A DNA stretch of 33,574 nt from a virus. Location of the stretch: IMG/VR virus record IMGVR_UViG_3300015199_000011, positions 1-33,574 of that record, one strand, 5' to 3'. Shown in pieces: positions 1 to 6,123 of the stretch; within the stretch, counting starts at the first letter, position 1, and every line of letters starts with the position of its first letter. The notes beneath the pieces are model-generated. The model saw nothing but the letters and a program-made list of their open reading frames with translations, was not told the origin of the DNA and ran no database searches. The position numbers and the translations under genes were made by a program.

Positions 1-2
1 AG

Positions 3-308
3 ATGGAGTTGAAGACTGATAGCTACAGAATGGACTTTACTCCTAACTTTTTTCTAGAAGTCTGGTCTGATTTTAATCGCAAGAAGCCGGGAGGAGTTTT
101 TCGAGCCCAAGAAGATGGTTGTAAAGTATTTGCCTATTTATATATCCATGATATGATATTATTTCTATTTGACGTAGATACCCTCGTTAAAAGAATGAAA
201 GAGCTTGATATTAAACCCACGTACGTAGAGAATAGGAGTTGGACCACTGCAGGATTGCGAGTTAAAAGAGAACTTCTTAGAGATATTTATAAGGAAATAA
301 AACTATGA
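3..308 (+). CDS. PD-(D/E)XK nuclease, C-terminal part (5' cut by window edge)
   Basis: The reading frame is open to the left edge, so the Met at position 3 is probably internal and the true start lies outside the window. The visible 101 residues open with Glu-Leu-Lys-Thr-Asp. This matches the E-x-K half of the PD-(D/E)XK catalytic motif, with Glu2 and Lys4 as the expected metal-site residues. A stretch follows with the pattern N-F-F-x-E-x-W-S and then K-P-G-G, which recurs in small phage nucleases of this fold. The upstream catalytic Asp is not in the window. The stop overlaps the next start by four bases (ATGA), so the gene is co-translated with endonuclease VII. The assignment rests on motif resemblance only. 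Likely role: DNA processing or Holliday-junction-type cleavage in phage recombination. Confidence 0.6.
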   Translation: MELKTDSYRMDFTPNFFLEVWSDFNRKKPGGVFRAQEDGCKVFAYLYIHDMILFLFDVDTLVKRMKELDIKPTYVENRSWTTAGLRVKRELLRDIYKEIKL

Positions 309-712
309 AACAACGTTGTTATACATGTAAAAAGTATAAAGATTTAAAAGTATTCTGGAGTAATCAGTATAAATGTATAAAATGCTGTAAAGAATATAAT
401 AAATTAAATCAAGAAAAACTAATAAAGTACAGAAAATATTATAAGAAAACTGGTAAGTATTTAGATACAATGTTAAGATATACTTATAACATTACCGCGG
501 AACAATATAAAAGTATTCTAGAAAAACAGAAATACAACTGCGCACTTTGTCACAAAAAGTGTAAGGAACGCTCAAGATTATCCGTGGACCATAATCATAA
601 GACTGGAATCGTACGGGGGCTATTATGTATTAGATGTAATCTCAAGTTGGCAGTGATAGAAGACCGAGACTTTGTGACCAAAGCTGATAATTATCTAAAG
701 GAGCATATGTGA
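305..712 (+). CDS. Recombination endonuclease VII (HNH/His-Me finger)
   Basis: 135 residues. The C-terminal half has the endonuclease VII layout: a zinc pair Cys79-x2-Cys82, the catalytic Asp95-His96-Asn97-His98, then Cys108-x2-Cys111 followed directly by Asn112. In T4 gp49 the equivalent cysteines bind zinc, and the Asp, His and Asn form the active site that resolves branched DNA before packaging. The N-terminus adds a second possible zinc site (Cys5, Cys8, Cys24, Cys27) and a Lys/Tyr-rich linker. The T4 dimerisation domain is not recognisable. It starts inside the stop of the upstream nuclease and is followed by another nuclease, so it sits in a recombination module. Confidence 0.9.
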   Translation: MKQRCYTCKKYKDLKVFWSNQYKCIKCCKEYNKLNQEKLIKYRKYYKKTGKYLDTMLRYTYNITAEQYKSILEKQKYNCALCHKKCKERSRLSVDHNHKTGIVRGLLCIRCNLKLAVIEDRDFVTKADNYLKEHM

Positions 713-1485
713 AAGAGTTAACGAACGACCAATATCATGCCAACAGAACCCATCTAAGCAGTTCTATGTTAAAACTGTTACTAAAGTCTCCCGAAGATTT
801 TTATCGCCAATGGTTTCTTAATTTAAAGGAAGATAAAGGTGAACGTCCAGCTTTTGAAGACGGAACATTTATACACTCTCTTATATTAGAACCTCATAAA
901 GTCAAGGACGAATATGCAACATTCCCTGGATTACGCAAAGCCGGTAAACTTTGGGAACTATTTAAAGAGGCAAATCCAGACAAGAAATTAATATCACAAC
1001 CTCAAGCAGACAGGGGCAGCTCTCTTTTAAAAGCATATGAACGCTGTCCTATAGCTACAAGACTTTTATCGGGAGGTGAGGCCGAATGCTCTATCACAGG
1101 AATTATTCAAACATTACCATTAAAAATACGTTGCGATTATATTAATGTTAAGGAAAGCTATATAGTTGACTTGAAGTCAACGTCGATGCCATCATCTAAA
1201 GACATTTTCAAAAATACTGGACAGGAATATGGATACGACCTAAGCGCGGCGTTATATGCTAAAGTAGCTGAGCAGGTTCATGGTAAGCCCTTTGACTTCT
1301 ACTGGGTAGTCCTAAGCAAGTCTGATATAGACTGCCAAGTTTATAAAGTCTCAGAAAAGACCATGAAGCTTGGGTATGATAAATTGCAACTTGCTATTCA
1401 CAGATTCTTTGAGTATAGTAAGAGTGGAGTGTGGAGCAAGAGCCAACCAAGAGTTGAACAATCTAACGAGATTGAGGAAATATGA
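709..1485 (+). CDS. RecE-like PD-(D/E)XK exonuclease (DUF3799 type)
   Basis: 258 residues from a GTG start at 709, preceded by AAAGGAG and overlapping the previous stop. The N-terminus has the pattern typical of the exodeoxyribonuclease VIII-like PDDEXK family (H-L-S-S-S-M-L-K, then S-P-E-D-F). His56 lies in G-T-F-I-H-S-L-I-L-E-P. The catalytic core is the run K-I-R-C-D143-Y-I followed by V-D154-L-K156-S-T. The family degrades one strand of dsDNA from ends, giving 3' overhangs for single-strand annealing. No annealase (RecT/Beta/Erf) is seen in the window. The start of the next gene overlaps the stop (ATGA). Confidence 0.85.
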   Translation: MKELTNDQYHANRTHLSSSMLKLLLKSPEDFYRQWFLNLKEDKGERPAFEDGTFIHSLILEPHKVKDEYATFPGLRKAGKLWELFKEANPDKKLISQPQADRGSSLLKAYERCPIATRLLSGGEAECSITGIIQTLPLKIRCDYINVKESYIVDLKSTSMPSSKDIFKNTGQEYGYDLSAALYAKVAEQVHGKPFDFYWVVLSKSDIDCQVYKVSEKTMKLGYDKLQLAIHRFFEYSKSGVWSKSQPRVEQSNEIEEI

Positions 1486-1928
1486 GCTGCGTAAGTAATG
1501 GACACAAAATTCCAGTAGGTGGGCGCTGTTCTGGGTGCAAGAAGACTCTAGATGAGATTATGTCTGGGCCTATGCCAGTTATACCTCCCAAGCCCGTAAT
1601 AGGTGAGCCGCACTGGAAGCCAGATGTTGCGCTAAAATATGACGATGAGAAGCCGGATATGTCAATGCTACCCGCTTCTGCTAAAATCGGCATAGCCAGA
1701 GCTTTTATGGATGGCGAGCGTAAGTACGGTCGTTATAATTATCTTAAGGGTATGGATTGGACGAAATTACTTAGTGCTGTAGACCGTCATGTGACTGCAT
1801 TTACCGATGGGGAGGATTTGGCATCTGATAGTAAATTAAATCATTTATATCATGCAGGCGCAGGAATAATGATGCTTATTGAGTACTACGAGAGAAAATT
1901 AGGAACAGACAATAGGTATAAAAAATGA
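1482..1928 (+). CDS. dATP/dGTP diphosphohydrolase-like protein (MazZ/PF18909 type)
   Basis: 148 residues, SD GAGGAAAT. The conserved blocks are Tyr53-Asp-Asp-Glu-Lys-Pro-Asp-x3-Leu-Pro, Lys81-Tyr-Gly-x-Tyr-Asn-Tyr, Arg102-His-x3-Phe-x2-Gly-Glu-Asp and His121-x2-His124. These are the hallmarks of the phage family whose founding member, in cyanophage S-2L, hydrolyses dATP/dGTP to the monophosphate for 2-aminoadenine DNA. The wider family is common in phages that lack purZ, and no purZ is present here, so base modification should not be assumed. A cysteine-rich N-terminus (Cys3, His8, Cys16, Cys19) could bind a metal and is not part of the conserved core. It overlaps both neighbours by four bases. 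Likely role: nucleotide pool control. Confidence 0.75.
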   Translation: MSCVSNGHKIPVGGRCSGCKKTLDEIMSGPMPVIPPKPVIGEPHWKPDVALKYDDEKPDMSMLPASAKIGIARAFMDGERKYGRYNYLKGMDWTKLLSAVDRHVTAFTDGEDLASDSKLNHLYHAGAGIMMLIEYYERKLGTDNRYKK

Positions 1929-2122
1929 CAGACAATCTAGTTCTTCTTTCAGCTTACGTAAACTCCGCGACAAATATGGCCGAGAGCATTCGGGAAGATG
2001 CAAAACGAGACGGAAAAGTAAGCATCCGTACTATCGAATGCTTTAATCAGTTTGCATTTGCAGCGCAGGCTATGCAATTAGTTATTGACAAATTAGAACA
2101 GACAAAGGTACAATTAAATTAA
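1925..2122 (+). CDS. Small hypothetical protein
   Basis: 65 residues, not recognised. It is predicted mostly helical with no membrane segment, and is Ala/Gln-rich toward the C-terminus (F-A-F-A-A-Q-A-M-Q). It starts at an ATGA overlap with the diphosphohydrolase-like gene, which argues that it is translated. No strong Shine-Dalgarno is visible, so it probably depends on translational coupling. Confidence 0.65.
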   Translation: MTDNLVLLSAYVNSATNMAESIREDAKRDGKVSIRTIECFNQFAFAAQAMQLVIDKLEQTKVQLN

Positions 2123-2172
2123 CGGCAACTCTAATTAAGGAGTTCCCAAACGGCGAAAGCCAGGAGAGTAAT

Positions 2173-2568
2173 ATGTCCAATCAAACGCAAGCAGTAAAGT
2201 TCAAAAAGCCCACAGCACGTGGTGAAAATGAGGTATATGTAAAATTGAATCCGCCAGCAGAAGGCAAAGAGTTGGCTAATAACCAACTATGGTTGCAAGC
2301 AGGTTCTGTCATTGAAGGTTACCTTTCCGGGCAACGCACAACTGATACAATCTACGGCGCACGAAATGAATTTCTCATTAAGTCCCTTGACGGCACTAAA
2401 ACTTATGTGGTTCCTAAAGTAGGCAACTTGGCATATCGTTTGAGTAGTGAAGGTATCGAAGAAGGTTCTGCAGTTCAATTGACTTACAATGGTAAAAGCA
2501 AAATTGAAAAGGGAACACGTTCAGGTACTATGAGCCATGATTTCACAGTAGCAGGGGAGGAAGTATGA
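2173..2568 (+). CDS. OB-fold-like protein, candidate single-stranded DNA binding
   Basis: 131 residues with a good SD (CAGGAGAG). After a polar N-terminus the protein alternates short beta-strand-like segments: V-I-E-G-Y-L-S-G near residue 46, E-F-L-I-K-S-L near 66, K-T-Y-V-V-P-K near 76, and a final V-Q-L-T-Y-N-G-K-S-K. This resembles the five-strand OB folds of small phage ssDNA-binding proteins. Its place between recombination nucleases and the DNA polymerase fits such a role, but no diagnostic motif is present. The 50-base gap upstream holds a 5-bp hairpin (AACTC 2127-2131 with GAGTT 2140-2144) and a GGC-GAAA-GCC tetraloop hairpin at 2152-2161 just before the SD. Confidence 0.6.
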   Translation: MSNQTQAVKFKKPTARGENEVYVKLNPPAEGKELANNQLWLQAGSVIEGYLSGQRTTDTIYGARNEFLIKSLDGTKTYVVPKVGNLAYRLSSEGIEEGSAVQLTYNGKSKIEKGTRSGTMSHDFTVAGEEV

Positions 2569-2750
2569 AATTTTTACATATTTCACCAAATGACGTTATT
2601 TCAGCTGAGCAAATTAAACGCATTCAGCAATCTGGTTCTGAGTTGTATATACTCATGGTAGGTGACACCACTGCTTCTAGAGTTATCGACTATTCGGACT
2701 CTGCCTCCGCTGCAGCTGCATTGGCAGATATTATTAAGCAATTAAAGTAG
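2565..2750 (+). CDS. Small hypothetical protein
   Basis: 61 residues, no recognised family. It has a strong SD (GGGGAGGAAGT) and an ATGA overlap with the OB-like gene. The C-terminal third is alanine-rich and helical (S-A-S-A-A-A-A-L-A-D). It is the last gene before the structured RNA and terminator at 2759-2931, so it closes the first transcription unit of the window. Confidence 0.65.
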   Translation: MKFLHISPNDVISAEQIKRIQQSGSELYILMVGDTTASRVIDYSDSASAAAALADIIKQLK

Positions 2751-2758
2751 ATTTGTTG

Positions 2759-2931
2759 GACTAAGGCGCGAAAGCTGGGGATGAACAGGATTCGGGTGGA
2801 TGCCCAATCAGCTGCTACCTCTGGAGACGCGCAGGATATGACCGCAGCAAACGGAATACAATCTAGGCAAGGCTAGCATGCACTAGCCCGCGCCATGGCC
2901 GGAGTCGCGTCCGGCTAGTTCTTTTTTTTTT
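2759..2931 (+). ncRNA. GC-rich structured RNA or leader upstream of DNA polymerase (unclassified)
   Basis: This non-coding stretch is about 59% GC in 2761-2920, against about 35-40% around it. An outer helix GGCGCG (2765-2770) pairs with CGCGCC (2889-2894). A hairpin GGCTAG (2871-2876) with CTAGCC (2883-2888) stacks directly against it. Inside are AGCTG (2773-2777) with CAGCT (2809-2813), GGGT/GCCC (2794-2797/2802-2805) and the competing GCTGC (2811-2815) with GCAGC (2844-2848). It ends in an intrinsic terminator. GACGCG (2826-2831) can pair with CGCGTC (2906-2911), which would open the terminator. It may be a stand-alone phage small RNA, or a leader that controls polymerase expression. It matches no RNA class I can name. 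Confidence 0.6.
2897..2931 (+). terminator. Intrinsic terminator directly before the polymerase RBS
   Basis: The stem GCCGGA (2898-2903) pairs with TCCGGC (2910-2915) around loop GTCGCG, with an extra G-U pair at 2897/2916. Ten T follow at 2922-2931. The T run is followed at once by GGAGG (2932-2936), the polymerase SD, so read-through is needed to express the polymerase unless a promoter lies inside the RNA. None was found. Confidence 0.8.
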
Positions 2932-2940
2932 GGAGGTAGT

Positions 2941-5013
2941 ATGATTATTACAACACCAGAAGGTATAGCAAGTTTACTTGAATTCATTCACTCGAATGAT
3001 ATACTAGCATACGATATCGAGACCGATGGCTTGAATGCTCGAAAGAATATTATCATAGGTTTTGGCATCAGTAATGCCGTCTCCGGATTTTATGTACCTG
3101 TGCAACAATATAATTCAAAGCTAAAAACGCTTGTACCGTACGGAGTAAGTAAAGAATTGGTTCTCATGGTGCTCACAGCTCTGACTGCCAAGAAACTATT
3201 AATGTTCAATGCATCTTTTGATACTCGCTTCACTAAAAACTATTATGGAATTGATTTACTAGGGGCACTACACACAGATGTAATGCTGCTTAAACATACA
3301 TGCGATGAAGACTTTCCAATGGATTTGAAAGGCATTGCAACCAAACTCTGGGGGACAGATGTTAAAAAAGAAAAAGAAGAAATGCTTTCGTCTATCAAGG
3401 CAAACAAAGGCACTGCTACTGAGTTTTACAAGGCAGATACTGGCATCCTCGGACACTACTGTATTCAAGACTGTCTCCTCACGTTCAGACTCTTTTCTCA
3501 TTACTCTAAAGAGCTTAAGAAACAAGGACTCGTTGACTTTTATTATACAGAAGAGGTCCTCCCATTATATAAGGAAGTGACAATTCCGATGGAGGAGTGC
3601 GGAATCCACGTCAACGTTCCATATCTGACCCAATTAAGCATTGAATTAGGTCAAGAACTGACCCGATTAGAAGGTGATATTAAGCACCAAATAAGTCCTA
3701 TGCTAGGAGATTTTAATGCATGGTTCCTCAATAAGGAATATCCTCTTAAATCCTCGGGAAGAATTGCAAAGCTAATGAAAACAGGTATTTCCCTGGAAGC
3801 AGCGCAATCTCTCGCGTGCGTGCAAGATTACCCTGGAGGAGCCCTTAACTTGCTTAGTAAGCATCATCTTAAAAAGTTATTTTTTGACGAATTAGGTGAA
3901 ACTCCGTTATCTAGAACGCCCACTGGCCTGCCTCAAGTAGATGAGGAATTTCTCGAAAGCATTAAGAATAAGCACCTCTGGGTGCAAGATTTAATTACTT
4001 TTAATAAACTAACTAAACTAAAAGGAACCTATATCGATAGATTCCTAGAGGAGCAAGAAGATGGAATTTTTTATCCAAGCTATCAGCAACATAGGACTGT
4101 TTCTGGTCGGTATAGCGGTGATTTCCAACAACTACCCCGTATGGTTAAAGGCAGTAATATTGTCTCTCGCTATACTTCTGCGATACGTAAGTGTATCATT
4201 CCTTCGCCGGGCAGAATTCTTATCTCAGCGGACTACCAACAACTCGAGCCGACTATCTTCGCCCACGCATCTGGAGATACAGCACTCCAGAATATCTTCC
4301 TTGAAGGACGAGACTTCTACTCTGAAATCGCGATTAGAACGGAGCGAATCAGCGGTGCATCGTCACTCAAGTCAGATTCAAGGTATCTTGGACTCATTGA
4401 CCCAGTTAAGCGCCAAGCAGCAAAAGTCTACGCCCTCGGAATACCCTACGGACTCACCGGATACAAGCTGGCATTCGAGCTACCCGGACTGTCTCAAGCC
4501 TCTGCTGACACCCTTGTCCGAAGCTACTGGGAAGCCTTCCCCGAGCTTTCAAGGTGGGCTGAGCAGTGTAGAGATGCAGCAAGACATAGTGGACGCGTGT
4601 CGTCGCAGTGTGGCAGGGTCAGGCACCTCACGAAAGCCAAGGAACTATTCGCGCAGTACGGAGCCATCATCAACGACGACCTCGCGCTCTGGAAGATTTA
4701 CCACACCGAGGAAGCGGTCTACGCGCAAGCAAAGCTAGACAGAAAGATATACAAGAATCAAATAAACAATGCAGTTAACTTCTGCATCCAGTCCTTGGCA
4801 GCTTCCGTAGTCAATAGAGCAGCAATAGCCTTAGCCCGACAGGGCATACTGCCATGTGGGCAGGTGCATGATGAGCTGATATTTGACGTCTGGGAACCCA
4901 GTAAACTAGACATTATAGCGACTATCAAAGAAGTCATGGAAAATGTAATGAAATTAGACGTTCCGCTAAAAACTGACCCAATCTGGGGCGCTAACTACGC
5001 AGAATGTAAGTAA
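2941..5013 (+). CDS. Family-A DNA polymerase with 3'-5' exonuclease
   Basis: 690 residues, SD GGAGG. The exonuclease domain comes first: Exo I D25-I-E27-T, Exo II N90-A-S-F-D94, Exo III Y173-C-I-Q-D177. The polymerase domain has K-L-K-G-T-Y (359-364), motif A S-A-D431-Y-Q-Q-L-E, motif B R491-x3-K495-x7-Y503-G and motif C H643-D-E. There is no 5' nuclease domain, as in T7-type phage polymerases. The residue matching E. coli Phe762 is Leu499. A segment of about 40 residues between R-V-R-H-L (559-563) and N610-A-V-N-F replaces the short loop of bacterial PolI. Codons 480-600 are much richer in GC than the rest of the gene. Role: replication of the phage genome. Confidence 0.95.
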   Translation: MIITTPEGIASLLEFIHSNDILAYDIETDGLNARKNIIIGFGISNAVSGFYVPVQQYNSKLKTLVPYGVSKELVLMVLTALTAKKLLMFNASFDTRFTKNYYGIDLLGALHTDVMLLKHTCDEDFPMDLKGIATKLWGTDVKKEKEEMLSSIKANKGTATEFYKADTGILGHYCIQDCLLTFRLFSHYSKELKKQGLVDFYYTEEVLPLYKEVTIPMEECGIHVNVPYLTQLSIELGQELTRLEGDIKHQISPMLGDFNAWFLNKEYPLKSSGRIAKLMKTGISLEAAQSLACVQDYPGGALNLLSKHHLKKLFFDELGETPLSRTPTGLPQVDEEFLESIKNKHLWVQDLITFNKLTKLKGTYIDRFLEEQEDGIFYPSYQQHRTVSGRYSGDFQQLPRMVKGSNIVSRYTSAIRKCIIPSPGRILISADYQQLEPTIFAHASGDTALQNIFLEGRDFYSEIAIRTERISGASSLKSDSRYLGLIDPVKRQAAKVYALGIPYGLTGYKLAFELPGLSQASADTLVRSYWEAFPELSRWAEQCRDAARHSGRVSSQCGRVRHLTKAKELFAQYGAIINDDLALWKIYHTEEAVYAQAKLDRKIYKNQINNAVNFCIQSLAASVVNRAAIALARQGILPCGQVHDELIFDVWEPSKLDIIATIKEVMENVMKLDVPLKTDPIWGANYAECK

Positions 5014-5016
5014 AAC

Positions 5017-5045
5017 TTGACTTCCCTTCTTAGCTTTGCTATTCT
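5017..5045 (+). promoter_or_regulatory. Sigma70-type promoter with extended -10
   Basis: TTGACT (5017-5022) and TATTCT (5040-5045) are separated by exactly 17 bases, with TGC just before the -10 element. The promoter at 33320-33348 has the same architecture. It lies just past the polymerase stop, and the SD GGGAGG at 5055-5060 follows, so the leader would be very short. It would drive the small-gene cluster and the terminase. Confidence 0.5.
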
Positions 5046-5064
5046 ATATGTATAGGGAGGATTC

Positions 5065-5190
5065 ATGTTACTACTAACCACAATCGGAATATTACTAGCA
5101 GTTCTCTGGTTCAAAGTTTGGGGATTCTTCATGGGTATCGTACTTTTTATAGTTATACCAATGCTTAACAAAAAAGAAGGCAGCAAATGA
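5065..5190 (+). CDS. Tiny membrane protein (41 aa)
   Basis: ATG at 5065, preceded by GGGAGG. The 41-residue product is almost entirely hydrophobic for its first 34 residues (M-L-L-L-T-T-I-G-I-L-L-A-V-L-W-F...) and ends in a charged tail N-K-K-E-G-S-K. It would span the inner membrane once or as a tight hairpin. The stop overlaps the next ATG by four bases (ATGA), which supports it as a real gene. No family is recognised. It could affect the envelope during infection, but the sequence gives no function. Confidence 0.65.
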   Translation: MLLLTTIGILLAVLWFKVWGFFMGIVLFIVIPMLNKKEGSK

Positions 5191-5468
5191 GAACACAAAT
5201 CGGTAAATATGACGTAGATTTTAATTATCATGTATACGGCAAATATGAAGATGACATTCAAATTGACGAAATCAATTTAGAACAAATAACAGATGAAAAT
5301 GGCAGAGAAGTAGATGTAGAAGCCATGGTACCCGGCGAGCGTTTTGCTCTCGAGGAAGCTCTCGCTGAATACGTTTGCGATAATTGCCAGGATGATATGT
5401 ATCAAATGTGGTTTGAAAATAATGTATCTGCTGCAGAATATGAAAGAGACTGCGCGGAGGACAGATGA
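5187..5468 (+). CDS. Acidic hypothetical protein
   Basis: 93 residues, strongly acidic (many Asp and Glu, especially residues 20-50 and the C-terminus). It carries a C-D-N-C pair near residue 64 and a further Cys near the end (R-D-C-A-E-D-R). There is no membrane segment and no recognised family. It is flanked by tiny membrane-protein genes that overlap it at both ends through ATGA junctions, so the three are expressed together. High negative charge is common in phage proteins that inhibit host nucleic-acid-binding enzymes, but that is only a possibility here. Confidence 0.7.
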   Translation: MRTQIGKYDVDFNYHVYGKYEDDIQIDEINLEQITDENGREVDVEAMVPGERFALEEALAEYVCDNCQDDMYQMWFENNVSAAEYERDCAEDR

Positions 5469-5629
5469 GCTTGTTATTTCGTCTATGTCTCTTTTTTGGA
5501 CTAATGTACTATTTTCCTTGGGTATTCTTTACTTTGGCGATAACTACATATATACTTATATCTATAGTACAACATTCTGAGTATACCAAGTTTAAGAAAA
5601 GAAAGTTTTATGAACAGGAGGATAAATGA
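5465..5629 (+). CDS. Tiny membrane protein (54 aa)
   Basis: ATG at 5465 overlaps the previous stop (ATGA), and its own stop overlaps the ClpP-like start in the same way. The product has about 35 hydrophobic residues, with a Pro-Trp break at 18-19 that suggests two short membrane passes. A basic tail (K-F-K-K-R-K) follows, then an acidic end. The overlaps at both ends and the good hydrophobic profile make it convincing despite its size. Longer reading frames in this stretch are in another phase and cross the junction, so they are unlikely to be used. Function unknown. Confidence 0.65.
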   Translation: MSLLFRLCLFFGLMYYFPWVFFTLAITTYILISIVQHSEYTKFKKRKFYEQEDK

Positions 5630-6123
5630 GAACCATATATGCTATCGGGGAAGTAAATGATTCTATGGTCGAAAACATGGCGAAAGAGATAGACCGGCTA
5701 GTAGCAGAGAAACAAAAGCTAATAACGGTAAAACTGTCGTCAGAAGGTGGCTCAGCATACGATGCAATGGCTATCTATGCGTTAATTAGGAATACACCAG
5801 TGTCTGTAAATGTTGAAGCTTACGGAAAAGTTATGAGCGCAGCTATTCTTATTCTAGCAGCTGGCGACAAACGAAGTGCAGATAAGGATTGTATATTTAT
5901 GGTGCACGAAGGGTCAGTTTCTTCCGAAGGTCTTAATGTAAAGGATTTGAAGCGGGCTATTAAACAAGCAGGAAAAGAAGAAGTAATTTGGAATCAACTC
6001 TTAGCAGATAGGACCGGTATGTATTCGGGCATCTGGGAAACACTAGCAAAGAACTCTAGATATTTTTCTAGTGAAGAAGCATTATCTTGGGGATTATTAA
6101 CAGACATAAAGGCAGGAAAATGA
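5626..6123 (+). CDS. ClpP-like serine protease, candidate prohead protease
   Basis: 165 residues, SD CAGGAGGA. The ClpP/crotonase core is clear: S-S-E-G-G-S (38-43) forms the oxyanion strand, Ser71 in G-K-V-M-S-A-A-I is the nucleophile, and His94 in F-M-V-H-E is the base. The third residue is expected just before the conserved Y-F-S-S-E-E-A-L-S-W-G-L. There the protein reads A-K-N143-S144-R-Y, so the usual Asp is missing. Phage members of this fold mature the capsid by cutting scaffold or capsid proteins. Here it lies upstream of the terminase rather than next to the capsid gene, so a prohead role is an inference. The next gene overlaps by ATGA. Confidence 0.8.
   Translation: MRTIYAIGEVNDSMVENMAKEIDRLVAEKQKLITVKLSSEGGSAYDAMAIYALIRNTPVSVNVEAYGKVMSAAILILAAGDKRSADKDCIFMVHEGSVSSEGLNVKDLKRAIKQAGKEEVIWNQLLADRTGMYSGIWETLAKNSRYFSSEEALSWGLLTDIKAGK
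5719..5728 (+). repeat. CTAAWAACGG motif copy
   Basis: Exact CTAATAACGG, in the codon phase CTA-ATA-ACG-G inside the ClpP-like gene, 93 bases after its start. Confidence 0.6.

Noticed and set aside
2775-2860. tmRNA-like start (GGGGATGAACAGGATTCG) and a possible tag frame beginning at a GCA codon
   Set aside because: There is no matching 3' acceptor half or T-arm nearby, and the possible tag frame does not end in a typical Leu-Ala-Ala signal, so a tmRNA call is not supported.
3361-3385. A-rich run in the polymerase gene as a slippage or frameshift site
   Set aside because: The polymerase frame is complete and all motifs are in one frame. The short alternative frame leads nowhere recognisable.
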